Of a stretch of DNA of 64,000 nt, positions 33,571 to 42,859 are shown in pieces. Origin of the DNA: Microbacterium sp. MYb66 (GTDB lineage: Bacteria; Actinomycetota; Actinomycetes; Actinomycetales; Microbacteriaceae); the NCBI RefSeq assembly GCF_002979435.1, contig NZ_PCOV01000003.1:62001-126000 (forward strand), given 5' to 3'. The position numbers and the translations under genes are program-made. Position 1 is the stretch's first letter. Every line of letters starts with the position of its first letter. Below the pieces are notes generated by a model, which saw nothing but the letters and a program-made list of their open reading frames with translations, was not told the origin of the DNA and searched no databases.

Positions 33571-34557
33571 GTGGACGTTCAGGCCACCCGACGCGGCGTT
33601 CCTGCCGCCGTCTTCTGGGGTGGCCTCGGCGTGCTCGCATGGGCGACGCTCACCGTCCTCGTCGGCGGAGGATCCGCGCACGCCGACGACCAGGCAGAGG
33701 GGCCGCTCGACGGTCTCACCTCTCTCGTCAGCAACACCGTCTCCGCCGTCACCGCTCCCGTGACCCCGATCGTCACGCAGGTCGTCGCACCCGTCGTCAC
33801 GCAGGTGGTCGCCCCCGTGCAGCAGGCCGCTCCCGCCGTGGTCGCCACGGTGACGGAGCCGATCGCGCAGGCTCCTGTCGTCGGACCGGTGACCGCGCCG
33901 GTCGTCCACGCGGTCACGGAGACGGCCGCATCGGTCGTCGAGCCGGTCACGGACCTCCTGACCGACGCCCCCGTCTCGCAGCTCACTGATCCGATCCTCG
34001 ACACCGTCTCCGGCATCCCGGTGGTCGGCGGTCTCGTCACGGACCTCGGCGTGATCTCGGCAGTCGGCGACATCGTCGGCGTCGTCGACGACACCACCGC
34101 TCTTCTCGGGAACGTCACGAACGAGACCGTGCCGCCCGTGCTCGAGGCGCTCGATCCGACGACTCCCGCTCCCGGGGAAGGCTCCAGCGGTGTCGCGGAG
34201 CCGCCGGCGCCGACGGCGACGGCGACGACCGCTGTCACCGTCCCAGCGTCCCCGGCATCCTCCGCGTCCTCCGCACCCCGTTCCGCGACGTCGAGTGCGC
34301 TCTCCGCCTCCACCGGCGCCGCGCCGTCGAGCGACGACGTCACCCCTGTGCCCTCCGGCGCTCCCGCCGGGAGCCCGCCGGGTGCCCCTGTTCCCGCGTC
34401 TTCCTCCGCCGGCTCCGCCGGTGGGATCGGCGCTGCCCACGCTCGCCTCAGCGACGTGGGTGCTTCTCCGCTCCGTGCTGGCGAGCGGACATCCGGCGCG
34501 ACCGACGACGCTCTGCCGTCGTCACCTGTCGCCGACACCGACGTCTCTCCTGACTGA
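33571..34557 (+). CDS. Secreted Val/Thr/Pro/Ser-rich protein
   Basis: A 328-residue exported protein of unknown function. The GTG at 33571 has GGAGGGGGAGG 5 nt upstream and gives MDVQATRRGVPAAVFWGGLG then VLAWATLTVLVGGGSAHADD, a good signal peptide with cleavage after AHA near residue 34. Residues 40-200 repeat short Val/Thr/Pro units (PVTPIVTQVVAPVV, GPVTAPVVHAVTETAA) predicted as amphipathic strands or helices. The tail after 220 is a low-complexity Ala/Pro/Ser/Thr linker. There is no membrane or sorting signal at the C-terminus. Position just before a chaplin-like gene suggests a joint surface role. The longer frame back to 33349 is not supported. Confidence 0.65.
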   Translation: MDVQATRRGVPAAVFWGGLGVLAWATLTVLVGGGSAHADDQAEGPLDGLTSLVSNTVSAVTAPVTPIVTQVVAPVVTQVVAPVQQAAPAVVATVTEPIAQAPVVGPVTAPVVHAVTETAASVVEPVTDLLTDAPVSQLTDPILDTVSGIPVVGGLVTDLGVISAVGDIVGVVDDTTALLGNVTNETVPPVLEALDPTTPAPGEGSSGVAEPPAPTATATTAVTVPASPASSASSAPRSATSSALSASTGAAPSSDDVTPVPSGAPAGSPPGAPVPASSSAGSAGGIGAAHARLSDVGASPLRAGERTSGATDDALPSSPVADTDVSPD

Positions 34558-34659
34558 CGGACCGTCACGTCGTTCCCCCGGGGACGACAGATGCCGTGCT
34601 GCGCGCGCACTCTCATCGCGCGCACCCATCAGACGATCCATCCAGTCAGGAGAACCATC

Positions 34660-36333
34660 ATGCGCACGTACCTCAAGCGGGCCCTCTGGGGCACGCTCAT
34701 CGCCGGGGGCATCACGCTCCTCGGCGCGACGGCCGCGAATGCGGCCGAGACGACCGGAGACGACGGACTGCTCTCCGGCACACAGGCGGAGACGGCGGTC
34801 ACTGCACCGCTCTCGGTCGTGAACAACGCGATCTCGGTGCTGGGCGATGCCGTCGCATCCGCTCCGGCACCGGCGCCCGCACCGGCACCCGCTCCCGCAC
34901 CGGCACCCGCTCCCGCACCGGCACCCGCTCCCGTAGCGGAGACCAGCGGGTCCTCGGGCACGGCATCCGGCACGCAGGCCGCGGTGACTGTGAACCTGCC
35001 CGTCACCGTGACGAACAACGCGGTGAGCGTACTCGACACCTCCACGACCAGCGCCCCGGCCGCGACTCCCCAGAGTCCGGCTCCCCAGGCCGGACCGGCC
35101 GGGGCGCCTCTCGTGACCACGAACGGCCTGGACGGCGTGCTCTCGGGCACCCAGGCTCTGCTCGCGGTCAACGCACCGATCACCGTCACGGGCAACGCCG
35201 TGTCGCTGCTCGGGGACACCGAAAGCGCGGCACCGAGCGGACAGGGCGCCGCAGCACCGGCTCCCTCGACCCCGGTCAGCGCGGGCACATCCGGCGAGGA
35301 CGGGATCGGCAGCGGCACCCAGGTCACGGCTCCGATCACGGCGCCGATCACGGTGTCGGGAAACGCGATCTCGCTGCTCGGTGACACGAGCTCGACGGGA
35401 ACCGGCACTGCCGGCCCGACCGGCTCCACACCCGCCACCACGGCGAGCACCTCGGGTGACGACGCGATCCTCGGCGGAACGCAGGCGACTGCGCCCGTCA
35501 CGGCACCGGTGACGGTGTCGGGGAACGCGATCTCACTGCTCGGTGACACCTCGGCGACCGGCACCGGAGGAACCACCACCGCCCCGACCGCACCCGCGGG
35601 CGGAGGCAACACCACCACCGGAACCGACAGCACCCTCGGCGGAACCCAGATCACCGCACCCGTCACCGCCCCCGTGGCCGTGACCGGCAACGCGATCTCC
35701 GTCCTCGACGACGCCGCCGTCACCGGCACCGGAGGAACCACCACCGCCCCGACCGCACCCGCGGGCGGAGGCAACACCACCACCGGAACCGACAGCACCC
35801 TCGGCGGAACCCAGATCACCGCACCCGTCACCGCCCCCGTGGCCGTGACCGGCAACGCGATCTCCGTCCTCGACGACGCCGCCGTCACCGGCACCGGAGG
35901 AACCACCACCGCCCCGACCGCACCCGCGACCGGAGGCAACACCACCACCGGAACCGACAGCACCCTCGGCGGAACCCAGCTGGCACTGCCGATCAGTCTC
36001 CCGATCACTCTCGGCGGCAACGCCATCTCGGTGGTCGGCGAGGCGACGGTGACGAACCCCGGCACCGGTCCGGGCACCGACCCGGGAACCGACCCCGGCA
36101 CGGACCCGGGAACCGATCCCGGAACCGACCCCGGGACTGACCCGGGGACCGACCCCGGGACGACTCCCGGAACCACGACCGGTGCGGCCACCGCCTCCGG
36201 CGCGGCCTACAGCGGCCAGGCAGAAGGGCTCGCCATGACCGGCGGCGCTCCGTCCGCCGGGCTGATCACCCTCGCCGCAGTCCTGCTCCTCCTCGGAGGT
36301 GCCGGACTCCTGCGACGTCGCCTGACGGCGTAG
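34660..36333 (+). CDS. Long chaplin-like repeat protein with sortase signal
   Basis: A 557-residue exported wall protein. A signal peptide (MRTYLKRALWGTLIAGGITL, cleavage near ANA at 30) precedes eight imperfect repeats. Each has the form (D/G)xxLxGTQxxxPVTAPVTVSGNAISLLGD, close to the chaplin pattern PVNVPVNVCGNSVxVIG but without its cysteines. Linkers are Ala/Pro and Gly/Thr rich, and a run of about eight TDPG units precedes the C-terminus. The end is LAMTGGAPSAG, a hydrophobic helix and RRRLTA, a sorting signal of the LAxTG type used by class E sortases. ATG 34660 follows TCAGGAGAACC. Surface coating or adhesion is inferred from chaplins. Confidence 0.72.
   Translation: MRTYLKRALWGTLIAGGITLLGATAANAAETTGDDGLLSGTQAETAVTAPLSVVNNAISVLGDAVASAPAPAPAPAPAPAPAPAPAPAPAPVAETSGSSGTASGTQAAVTVNLPVTVTNNAVSVLDTSTTSAPAATPQSPAPQAGPAGAPLVTTNGLDGVLSGTQALLAVNAPITVTGNAVSLLGDTESAAPSGQGAAAPAPSTPVSAGTSGEDGIGSGTQVTAPITAPITVSGNAISLLGDTSSTGTGTAGPTGSTPATTASTSGDDAILGGTQATAPVTAPVTVSGNAISLLGDTSATGTGGTTTAPTAPAGGGNTTTGTDSTLGGTQITAPVTAPVAVTGNAISVLDDAAVTGTGGTTTAPTAPAGGGNTTTGTDSTLGGTQITAPVTAPVAVTGNAISVLDDAAVTGTGGTTTAPTAPATGGNTTTGTDSTLGGTQLALPISLPITLGGNAISVVGEATVTNPGTGPGTDPGTDPGTDPGTDPGTDPGTDPGTDPGTTPGTTTGAATASGAAYSGQAEGLAMTGGAPSAGLITLAAVLLLLGGAGLLRRRLTA
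35561..35978 (+). repeat. 165-bp tandem repeat inside the chaplin-like gene
   Basis: Units begin at 35561, 35726 and 35891, each 165 bp (55 codons). The first two are identical or nearly so over their full length, and the third matches for about 85 bp before diverging. The identity at DNA level points to recent duplication, and copy number is likely to vary between strains. Confidence 0.85.
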
Positions 36334-36342
36334 CGAAAGGCG

Positions 36343-36387
36343 CCGGTGGTGCGGTCGTCCTCGGGGGAGGAGATCCCGCACCACCGG
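36343..36387 (+). terminator. Terminator after the chaplin-like gene
   Basis: A 12-bp perfect stem (36343-36354 with 36376-36387) encloses a second small stem (TCCTC with GAGGA). Confidence 0.6.
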
Positions 36388-36434
36388 TGCGCCGCTGCGT
36401 CGTTCCCCGCGCCGACGGGAATGCAGCCCCCAGC

Positions 36435-36632
36435 TCACCGTCGCTCGACGCCGGCGCAGAAGGGCGGATGCCCTGTGGAAACCCTCCGCAGGGCATCCGT
36501 CGCGCCCGCATGGAGCTCCTCGCCGGTCCCTACGACCTTTCCCGAGGTCGTGGCGTCGCTGTACCCCGAATAGCGTCCCTTGGCGCCCGGCGTCACCCGC
36601 GAGGCGCGCACCACGAGGGTCACCGACCTCAT
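36435..36632 (-). CDS. Possible small hypothetical protein
   Basis: A 65-codon frame starting MRSVTLVVRASRVTPGAKGR with mostly G or C in third positions. No ribosome site, family or membrane segment is evident. It may be a real small gene, a fragment or chance in GC-rich DNA. Confidence 0.22.
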   Translation of the reverse strand: MRSVTLVVRASRVTPGAKGRYSGYSDATTSGKVVGTGEELHAGATDALRRVSTGHPPFCAGVERR

Positions 36633-36793
36633 GGCGCATCATCGCCGGCGACAGCGAAGCCGCACAGGCGCTGGCGCAGATGGAGGGCGTTCCCGAGTGG
36701 GAATGTGTGGACCGTTCCGAACTCGGTGCGGATCGCGGCCATGCGAGCGGCGGGGAGCCCTCCATGCCTGAATGTCAGGAGGGCGGCGCGTCG

Positions 36794-37153
36794 TCACTCG
36801 GCGACGTGTAGACCGCCCTCATCGAAGACGACGCCCTCGGCGATCAGGCGCTCGCGTGCGGCGTGGTGCACGACGCCGCGCTTGGGCGGGTGGGGTTCGA
36901 GCAGGCTCAGCAGGATTTCCCTGGTGGCATTCGGGTGGTGGGCGACCTCGATCCGCACACCCCAGAACCGGTCGAGAGCGAAGCGGGCGAGCGCCGCTTC
37001 ATCGGCATCCGGATTGTGCGCCGCGGCGGCACGGATCGCCTGATTGGGGTCGGCCACGAGCTGCTCGAACTCCTCCGGGGTGTGCGCACCGCGAGCCAGC
37101 AGGTAGCGGCGCTCCTCGTCCGCCAGCTGCTCCGGTGTCTTGCGCTTCCCCAT
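36794..37153 (-). CDS. Small LRV/HEAT-like helical repeat protein
   Basis: A 119-residue cytoplasmic protein starting MGKRKTPEQLADEERRYLLA. Two or three helical units are visible: LVADPNQAIRAAAAHNPDAD, FALDRFWGVRIEVAHHPNAT and LLSLLEPHPP. This xAxNPxxxxxL pattern is that of leucine-rich-variant (LRV) repeats, which scaffold protein contacts. There are no catalytic motifs. It is a single gene without an obvious operon. The partner and function are unknown. Confidence 0.6.
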   Translation of the reverse strand: MGKRKTPEQLADEERRYLLARGAHTPEEFEQLVADPNQAIRAAAAHNPDADEAALARFALDRFWGVRIEVAHHPNATREILLSLLEPHPPKRGVVHHAARERLIAEGVVFDEGGLHVAE

Positions 37154-37596
37154 GGCGTCTCCTCCCCCGCAACGCCGATGCGCCCCGGAGCGTCAGTCTA
37201 TTCAGCGCGTCCGACGTGCATCACCGGAGGGTCAACCCCCGCGAACGTGGTGGACATCTGACTTGGTGCGAACGGGCGAAGGCATTCGTCTCCTCACAGG
37301 CCGCGTCGCTTCCGCTCCCGAGCCACGCACGCGGCGGCCGGCTGGCCGGCTGGCGGAAAGTTCTCCACCCGGGGGTGGACGAGGATCAGTCCGCGGGAGG
37401 ATGCCGCGGCTCACTCGACCCGACAAGCTCGAAGTGTCGATCGTGTCGCCGTCGCTCAGTCGCCTCCATCGAGCTGAGCCCCATCCACCGGATGCGGCAC
37501 GGGATGACGAGGGACGACTGAGCGCCGGTGGCTTCCGCGTCGCGCGCCTGCTCCTCGACGCTGCCGCGCCCCAGCCGAAAGCACCCTCACCGCTCC
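37154..37596. other. 443-nt intergenic region before the RND transporter gene
   Basis: No credible gene. A short hairpin-like TCCACCCGGGGGTGGA lies near 37366-37381. The transporter promoter is presumably here but no clear -10 stands out. Confidence 0.4.
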
Positions 37597-40500
37597 ATGT
37601 CGTTCCTCACGCGCAGCAGCCTCAAGAACCGCCTCATCATCTCCCTCGCGACGCTCGCGATCGTCGTCCTCGGCCTCGTGGCGATGGGGTCGCTCAAGCA
37701 GGAGCTGATGCCGTCGATGCAGGTGCCGACGGCCTACGTCACCGCACAGTCGCAGGGACTCGCTCCGGAGGAGATGGCGAGCGGCGTGACCGAGCCCCTC
37801 GAGCAGGCGGTCCGCGCGGTGCCCGGTGTGACGAGCGTCAGCTCGTCGACGTCGAGCGGTGAGGCTCAGATCCTCGTCGAGTGGACGTTCGGCGAGGACG
37901 ACGAGGAGACGCTGCGCGCCATCCGCAGCGCCACCGAGTCGGTCAAGCCGAGTTTCCCGTCCGGCACCGAGCTCGCGGTGGCGTCGGGCGGCGCAGCGGA
38001 TCTGCCCGCCATGGTGCTCAGCGCGGGCAGCGGCGGCGACCAGGAGGCCTTCGGCGAAGCGCTCGAGCAGACCGTCGTCCCCGCACTGCAGGGCGTCGCC
38101 GGCGTGCGCAGCGTCGAGCTCGCAGGGCAGGAGACGCAGCGCATCACGATCGACCTGCGCCCCGCGGACGTCGCCCTGCTGAAGGTCGAGCCGTCGACGC
38201 TCGGACCGATCCTCGAGGCGCACGGCGCGGCACTCCCGGCGGGACAGGCGGATTCCGCCGAAGGGCCGCTGTCGATCACCGTGGGCTCGCGACTCGTGAG
38301 CCTGGAAGACATCCAGGCCCTCCCCGTGCCGACGGCCGACGGCGCCGTCACGGTCGCCGACTTCGCCGACGTCTCGATCGAGACCGTGCCGGCGCAGACC
38401 ATCTCCCGCGTCAACGGGAAGCCGTCGCTCACGCTGCAGGTCATCCCGTCACAGGGAGCCAACGTCGTCGACATCTCGCACGGCGTGAATGCGGAACTCG
38501 ATCGGCTCGCACCGATCCTCGACGCCGAGTTCGTCACCCTCTTCGACCAGGCGCCCTACATCGAGCAGTCGATCCACGACCTGTCGGTCGAGGGCGGGCT
38601 CGGCCTGCTCTTCGCGGTGCTCGTGATCCTCGCGTTCCTGCGGTCGTGGCGTTCGACGGTCATCGCGGCCGTGTCGATCCCGCTGTCGCTGCTGATCACG
38701 CTCATCGGGCTGTGGTGGAGCGGCAACTCCCTCAACATCCTGACCCTCGGCGCCCTCACCATCGCCATCGGTCGCGTCGTCGACGACTCCATCGTCGTGA
38801 TCGAGAACATCAGCCGGCGGCGTGGCGACGGTCCCCTCACGGTCGACGGGGTGGTCGCGTCGGTGCGGCAGGTCGCGGGAGCGATCACCGCATCGACCCT
38901 CACGACGGTCGCGGTCTTCCTGCCGATCGCGTTCGTCTCCGGCATCGCCGGGCAGCTGTTCCGCCCGTTCGCGGTGACGGTGTCGGTCGCCCTCATCGCC
39001 TCGCTCGTCGTCTCGCTCACGATCGTCCCGGTCCTCGCCTCCTGGTTCCTGAAGAACGCACCGGCGCACCGCAAGGCAGGATCGGACGAGGACCGGGCGG
39101 CCGTCGAGGACGCGGAGCACGACGCGACACCGGATGCCGGGGCGACGACCGCCGTGCTCGCCGCGTCTTCGCCACCGGACGAGGCAGCCTTCCCGGAGCG
39201 CGCGGAGCCGTCCGAGCTCGACGAGATCCACACCGCCCCCGACCGCCTGCAGCGCACGTTCATGCCGACCCTGAACGCCACGCGGCGGCACCCCGGCATC
39301 ACCCTCGTCGTCTCGGGACTGCTGCTCGTCGCGACGCTGGGCATGACCCCGTTCATCCAGACCGACTTCCTCGGATCGTCGGGACAGGAGAGCCTGCAGG
39401 TCGTCCAGACGCCCCCGAAGGAGGCCACCGCAGACCTCGTCGCCGCAGCGGAGCCGGTCGAGAAGTCGCTCGGCAGGATCGCGGGCGTCGCCGACATCAG
39501 AACATCGATCCCGATCCCGACGCCCGGCACGCCGACCTCGATCACCTACGACCTGCAGCTGAAGAAGGATGCCGACGTCGCGACGGTCGAGTCGAAGGCG
39601 CAGGATGCGCTCGACGCACTGCCCGACAGCGGCGACATCGAACTCGCTTCGCAGGACGCCTTCGTCGCGGGAGCCGGTGACGGCATCGCCCTGCAGATCC
39701 GCGGCAACGACCCGGAGGCACTGCGGACGGCGAGCGACCTGCTCGAGAAGCAGCTCGCCGACGCCGACGGCGTGCGATCCGTGAAGAGTGAGCTCACGGG
39801 CGAGCAGCCGGTACTGCGGGTGAAGGTGGACGAGCCACTGGCCGCCCGTCTCGGCTTCGACCGCGCGACGATCGCGAAGGCGGTGCAGGAGGCTCTCGCG
39901 GGCAGCACCGTCGGCACCCTCATGTTCGAGGGGCAGGAGCGCGACATCGTCGTGCGCACCCCCGGCGCCGCGCGCACCGCCGACAAGCTCGGCGAGATCA
40001 TGCTGCCGGTCACCCCTCAGCAGACCGCCGCGGCGCAGAAGGCCGCCGCCGACGCACTCGAGGCAAAGGCGAAGGCGAAGGCGGAAGAGGCGCGGGCCGA
40101 GGCCGAGAACGAGCTCGACTCCCAGATCAGCACCGCCACGAAGCAGCGCTCCGAGCTCGCCGCACAGATCGGCACCCTGAACGGTCAGCTCGCCGCCCTC
40201 TCGGCCGCACCCATCGTTCCGGAAGACCCGCTCGACCCGACCGACGAGGCGGTGCGGAAGGCTCAGCAGGAGCGGGCCGAGCAGCTCGCGTCGCTGCAGG
40301 GCGCGATCGCGGGGGCCCAGTCCGGCGTCGCGGCCGCGGACGAGCAGATCAAGGCACTGCGCCAGGCGAGAAGCGATGCGGCTGCCCAGCAGACCGAGGC
40401 CGAAGCCGCCGAGGCCGAGCAGAAGGCGGCAGCAGAGGTCACCGGGACGGCGATCCCGCTCTCGGCGATCGCGACCGTCGAGGAGGAGCTGACGGCGCCG

Positions 40501-41292
40501 ACCATCACGCACGCCGACGGCGAGCGTCAGGTCACTCTGACCGTGACTCCGGAGGATGGTGCGCTCTCGGCCGCCGGCATCGCGATCGACCGTGCCATCG
40601 CGGAGACCGATCTGCCGGACGGGGTGACCTTCGAGCAGGGCGGCGCGTCGGCTCAGCAGGATGAGGCCTTCGGCCAGCTCGGCCTGGCCATGCTCGGCGC
40701 CATCATGCTCGTGCTCCTGGTGATGGTCGCGACGTTCCGCAGCTTCCGCGGACCGCTCGTGCTGCTCATCTCGATCCCGTTCGCGGCGACCGGAGCGATC
40801 CTCGGTCTCCTCCTCACGGGGACGCCGATGGGCCTGCCCGCCCTGATCGGTCTGCTGATGCTCATCGGCATCGTCGTGACCAACGCGATCGTGCTCATGG
40901 ACCTCGTGAACCGGCTTCGCGAAGCGGGTGCGAGCCTCGACGAGGCTGTGGAGCACGGCACCCGCCTGCGTCTGCGCCCGATCCTGATGACGGCCGCGGC
41001 GACCGTCTTCGCGTTGATCCCGATGTCACTCGGGCTCACGGGCGGCGGGGTGTTCATCTCGAAGCCGCTGGCGATCGTGGTGATCGGCGGCCTCGTCTCC
41101 TCCACCCTGCTCACCCTCGTCCTGGTGCCGATCCTCTACACGCTCGTCGAGCGGCGTCGGGATCGCAGGATCGCCAAGCGCGCCGAGCGGCGAGCCCGGC
41201 GGGAGGCGCGACGCGCAGCCGCGGACGGGGAAGCGGAAGACATCTTCGGGACCCGGGACGACGCCGTGCAGGAAACCCCGGGGGTCTCCTGA
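37597..41292 (+). CDS. RND-family efflux transporter with coiled-coil insertion
   Basis: A 1231-residue proton-driven transporter related to AcrB. The first helix (RLIISLATLAIVVLGLVAM) is at residues 11-29. GRVVDDSIVVIENI, near 395-408, carries the paired aspartates of the RND proton relay. GIVVTNAIVLMDLVNRLREA marks the second half. Residues about 815-948, in the second extracellular loop, are an Ala/Glu/Lys/Gln-rich coiled coil not found in AcrB. A hydrophilic Asp/Glu/Ala linker lies between the halves at 490-550. ATG 37597 follows no strong ribosome site; an upstream reading adds 23 unlikely residues. No adaptor or TolC gene is nearby, as expected in a monoderm. The substrate is unknown. 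Confidence 0.85.
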   Translation: MSFLTRSSLKNRLIISLATLAIVVLGLVAMGSLKQELMPSMQVPTAYVTAQSQGLAPEEMASGVTEPLEQAVRAVPGVTSVSSSTSSGEAQILVEWTFGEDDEETLRAIRSATESVKPSFPSGTELAVASGGAADLPAMVLSAGSGGDQEAFGEALEQTVVPALQGVAGVRSVELAGQETQRITIDLRPADVALLKVEPSTLGPILEAHGAALPAGQADSAEGPLSITVGSRLVSLEDIQALPVPTADGAVTVADFADVSIETVPAQTISRVNGKPSLTLQVIPSQGANVVDISHGVNAELDRLAPILDAEFVTLFDQAPYIEQSIHDLSVEGGLGLLFAVLVILAFLRSWRSTVIAAVSIPLSLLITLIGLWWSGNSLNILTLGALTIAIGRVVDDSIVVIENISRRRGDGPLTVDGVVASVRQVAGAITASTLTTVAVFLPIAFVSGIAGQLFRPFAVTVSVALIASLVVSLTIVPVLASWFLKNAPAHRKAGSDEDRAAVEDAEHDATPDAGATTAVLAASSPPDEAAFPERAEPSELDEIHTAPDRLQRTFMPTLNATRRHPGITLVVSGLLLVATLGMTPFIQTDFLGSSGQESLQVVQTPPKEATADLVAAAEPVEKSLGRIAGVADIRTSIPIPTPGTPTSITYDLQLKKDADVATVESKAQDALDALPDSGDIELASQDAFVAGAGDGIALQIRGNDPEALRTASDLLEKQLADADGVRSVKSELTGEQPVLRVKVDEPLAARLGFDRATIAKAVQEALAGSTVGTLMFEGQERDIVVRTPGAARTADKLGEIMLPVTPQQTAAAQKAAADALEAKAKAKAEEARAEAENELDSQISTATKQRSELAAQIGTLNGQLAALSAAPIVPEDPLDPTDEAVRKAQQERAEQLASLQGAIAGAQSGVAAADEQIKALRQARSDAAAQQTEAEAAEAEQKAAAEVTGTAIPLSAIATVEEELTAPTITHADGERQVTLTVTPEDGALSAAGIAIDRAIAETDLPDGVTFEQGGASAQQDEAFGQLGLAMLGAIMLVLLVMVATFRSFRGPLVLLISIPFAATGAILGLLLTGTPMGLPALIGLLMLIGIVVTNAIVLMDLVNRLREAGASLDEAVEHGTRLRLRPILMTAAATVFALIPMSLGLTGGGVFISKPLAIVVIGGLVSSTLLTLVLVPILYTLVERRRDRRIAKRAERRARREARRAAADGEAEDIFGTRDDAVQETPGVS

Positions 41293-41322
41293 CCTGACTC
41301 CAGGTCCCGCCACCGGCGCGAC

Positions 41323-41358
41323 CGGAACGGGCCCGTCGGATTCGACGGGCCCGTTCCG
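41323..41358 (+). terminator. Terminator after the RND transporter gene
   Basis: A 16-bp perfect stem (41323-41338 with 41343-41358) with a 4-nt loop GATT. Confidence 0.85.
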
Positions 41359-41491
41359 ATTGCGCGTGGGTCGCACTCGGTACGGGAAGCCCCGCCGAAC
41401 GCGCGCCCGCTGCAGGGAGCCGGTGTCGCCGACGATCGCCCGCTCCCGCCCGTCCCGCCGAGATCACGCGAGCGCACCCGCCGCGAGACGC

Positions 41492-41527
41492 CGAACGCCC
41501 CCTGTCCCGGAGGACAGAGGGCGTTCG
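41492..41527 (-). terminator. Terminator of the rpsF-ssb-rpsR-rplI operon
   Basis: A stem of about 15 bp (arms 41492-41507 and 41512-41527, one bulge) begins about 30 nt past the rplI stop. Confidence 0.75.
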
Positions 41528-41558
41528 CTTCGACGGGCCCAGTGGGCCCATCGTGGAA

Positions 41559-42011
41559 TTACTTGGCGGCGACGACCTGCAGCGTGATGACTGCGGTGAC
41601 GTCGTCGTGCAGACGCACGGTCGCCTCGTGCTCACCGGTCGCCTTGATGGGCGAGGGGATGTGCACCTTGCGCTTGTCGATCGAGCCCAGGCCCGCGGCT
41701 GCGACAGCATCCGCGATGTGGTCGGTCTTGACCGAGCCGAAGAGACGACCCTCCTTGCCGGCCTTGACCGTGAGGCGCACCTTGTTGTCCTCGAGGGCGT
41801 TCTTCAGTGCGACAGCGTCGTCACGATCGTGGATCGCGCGTGCCTGACGCGCGGCCTGGATCGATGCGACCTGCTTTTCGCCACCGCGGGTCCACGCCGT
41901 AGCGAAGCCCTGCGGGATGAGGAAGTTACGGGCGTACCCGTTCTTGACCTCGACCACGTCACCGGCGCTACCGAGCCCGGCGACCTCGTTCGTGAGAATC
42001 AGCTTTGCCAT
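41559..42011 (-). CDS. rplI: 50S ribosomal protein bL9
   Basis: A 150-residue ribosomal protein. [20 protein letters not shown] followed by [16 protein letters not shown] is the L9 signature, with a long connecting helix and a C-terminal rRNA-binding domain. It is the last gene of the rpsF-ssb-rpsR-rplI operon, 11 nt after rpsR, and is followed by a terminator. Confidence 0.97.
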   Translation of the reverse strand: MAKLILTNEVAGLGSAGDVVEVKNGYARNFLIPQGFATAWTRGGEKQVASIQAARQARAIHDRDDAVALKNALEDNKVRLTVKAGKEGRLFGSVKTDHIADAVAAAGLGSIDKRKVHIPSPIKATGEHEATVRLHDDVTAVITLQVVAAK

Positions 42012-42022
42012 CTCGATACCCC

Positions 42023-42277
42023 TTACCGGCCGGCGCCAGCGTAGGGCAGGAGCGCCATTTCACGCGCGTTCTTGATCGCCGTGGCGATCAGACGCTGCTC
42101 CTGCACCGAGACACCGGTGATACGACGGGCACGGATCTTGCCGCGCTCCGAGACGAACTTGCGAAGGGTGGCGACATCCTTGTAATCGATGAGGCCGACC
42201 CGGATGGACTTCGCGGGAGCGGTGGGCTTGCCACCCTTCCGCGGCTTGCGGCGGTCGCCGCTCGACTTTCCAGCCAT
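42023..42277 (-). CDS. rpsR: 30S ribosomal protein bS18
   Basis: An 84-residue protein with the S18 core [20 protein letters not shown], then [20 protein letters not shown]. It has no cysteines, so this is the zinc-free form; actinobacteria often carry a second copy. The tail [10 protein letters not shown] is typical. It follows ssb by 61 nt. Confidence 0.97.
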   Translation of the reverse strand: MAGKSSGDRRKPRKGGKPTAPAKSIRVGLIDYKDVATLRKFVSERGKIRARRITGVSVQEQRLIATAIKNAREMALLPYAGAGR

Positions 42278-42338
42278 TGTGTTTCCTTAATGATGAGCGG
42301 ATGCCGGCCCCGCGGACGGGACCGGATCCAGAAGTTGT

Positions 42339-42854
42339 CTAGAAGGGGGTGTCGTCGCCGAAGCTGCCCGGAGTGCTCCAGGCATCGGCGCTGGTCGACG
42401 AGCCGGGCGTGGACCACGGCTCCTCCGACACCTGCTGCTGCTGCGCGGGACGAGACTGTCCTCCGCCGCCACCGCCGGCACCGCCGGTCGAGGCCGCACG
42501 GGTCACCTGCGCGGTCGCGTACCGGAGCGAGGGGCCGATCTCGTCGACCTCCAGCTCGATCGCGGTGCGCTGGTTGCCCTCGCGGTCCTGGTAGGAGCGC
42601 TGACGCAGACGGCCCTGCGCCATGACGCGCATGCCCTTCGTCAGCGAACCTGCCACGTGCTCGGCGAACTCGCGCCAGACGGATGCGCGGAGGAACAGCG
42701 CGTCGCCGTCCTTCCACTCATTCGCGGCACGGTCGAAGTTCCGAGGCGTCGATGCGATGGTGAAGTTCGCCACCGGCAGCCCGTTCTGCGTGTAACGCAG
42801 TTCGGGGTCGGCCGTGAGGTTTCCCACAACGGTGATGACGGTTTCCCCGGCCAT
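42339..42854 (-). CDS. ssb: Single-stranded DNA-binding protein
   Basis: A 171-residue SSB with an OB-fold at residues 1-115 ([20 protein letters not shown], then [14 protein letters not shown] and [20 protein letters not shown]). A Gly/Gln/Ser-rich linker follows, and the acidic tip FGDDTPF recruits replication and repair partners. It starts 5 nt after rpsF and is the main chromosomal SSB by context. Confidence 0.97.
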   Translation of the reverse strand: MAGETVITVVGNLTADPELRYTQNGLPVANFTIASTPRNFDRAANEWKDGDALFLRASVWREFAEHVAGSLTKGMRVMAQGRLRQRSYQDREGNQRTAIELEVDEIGPSLRYATAQVTRAASTGGAGGGGGGQSRPAQQQQVSEEPWSTPGSSTSADAWSTPGSFGDDTPF

Positions 42855-42859
42855 GGCGC

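Larger units (their letters stand above)
36334..36793. other. 460-nt region with terminator and unassigned coding-like segments
   Basis: After the chaplin-like gene there is a hairpin at 36343-36387, a possible small minus-strand gene (36435-36632), and a plus-strand stretch near 36640-36770 that reads GDSEAAQALAQMEGVPEWEC without a good start. The last may be a remnant of a lost gene. Confidence 0.4.

Noticed and set aside
34920..36180. CRISPR array suspected from regular repeats
   Set aside because: The repeats are 165 bp, in frame with a coding sequence and lack unique spacers; they encode protein repeats.
38449..40956. 835-codon minus-strand frame opposite the RND transporter gene
   Set aside because: Arg/Glu/Asp/Gly-rich with no family motif; a mirror of the strongly GC-biased codons of the transporter.
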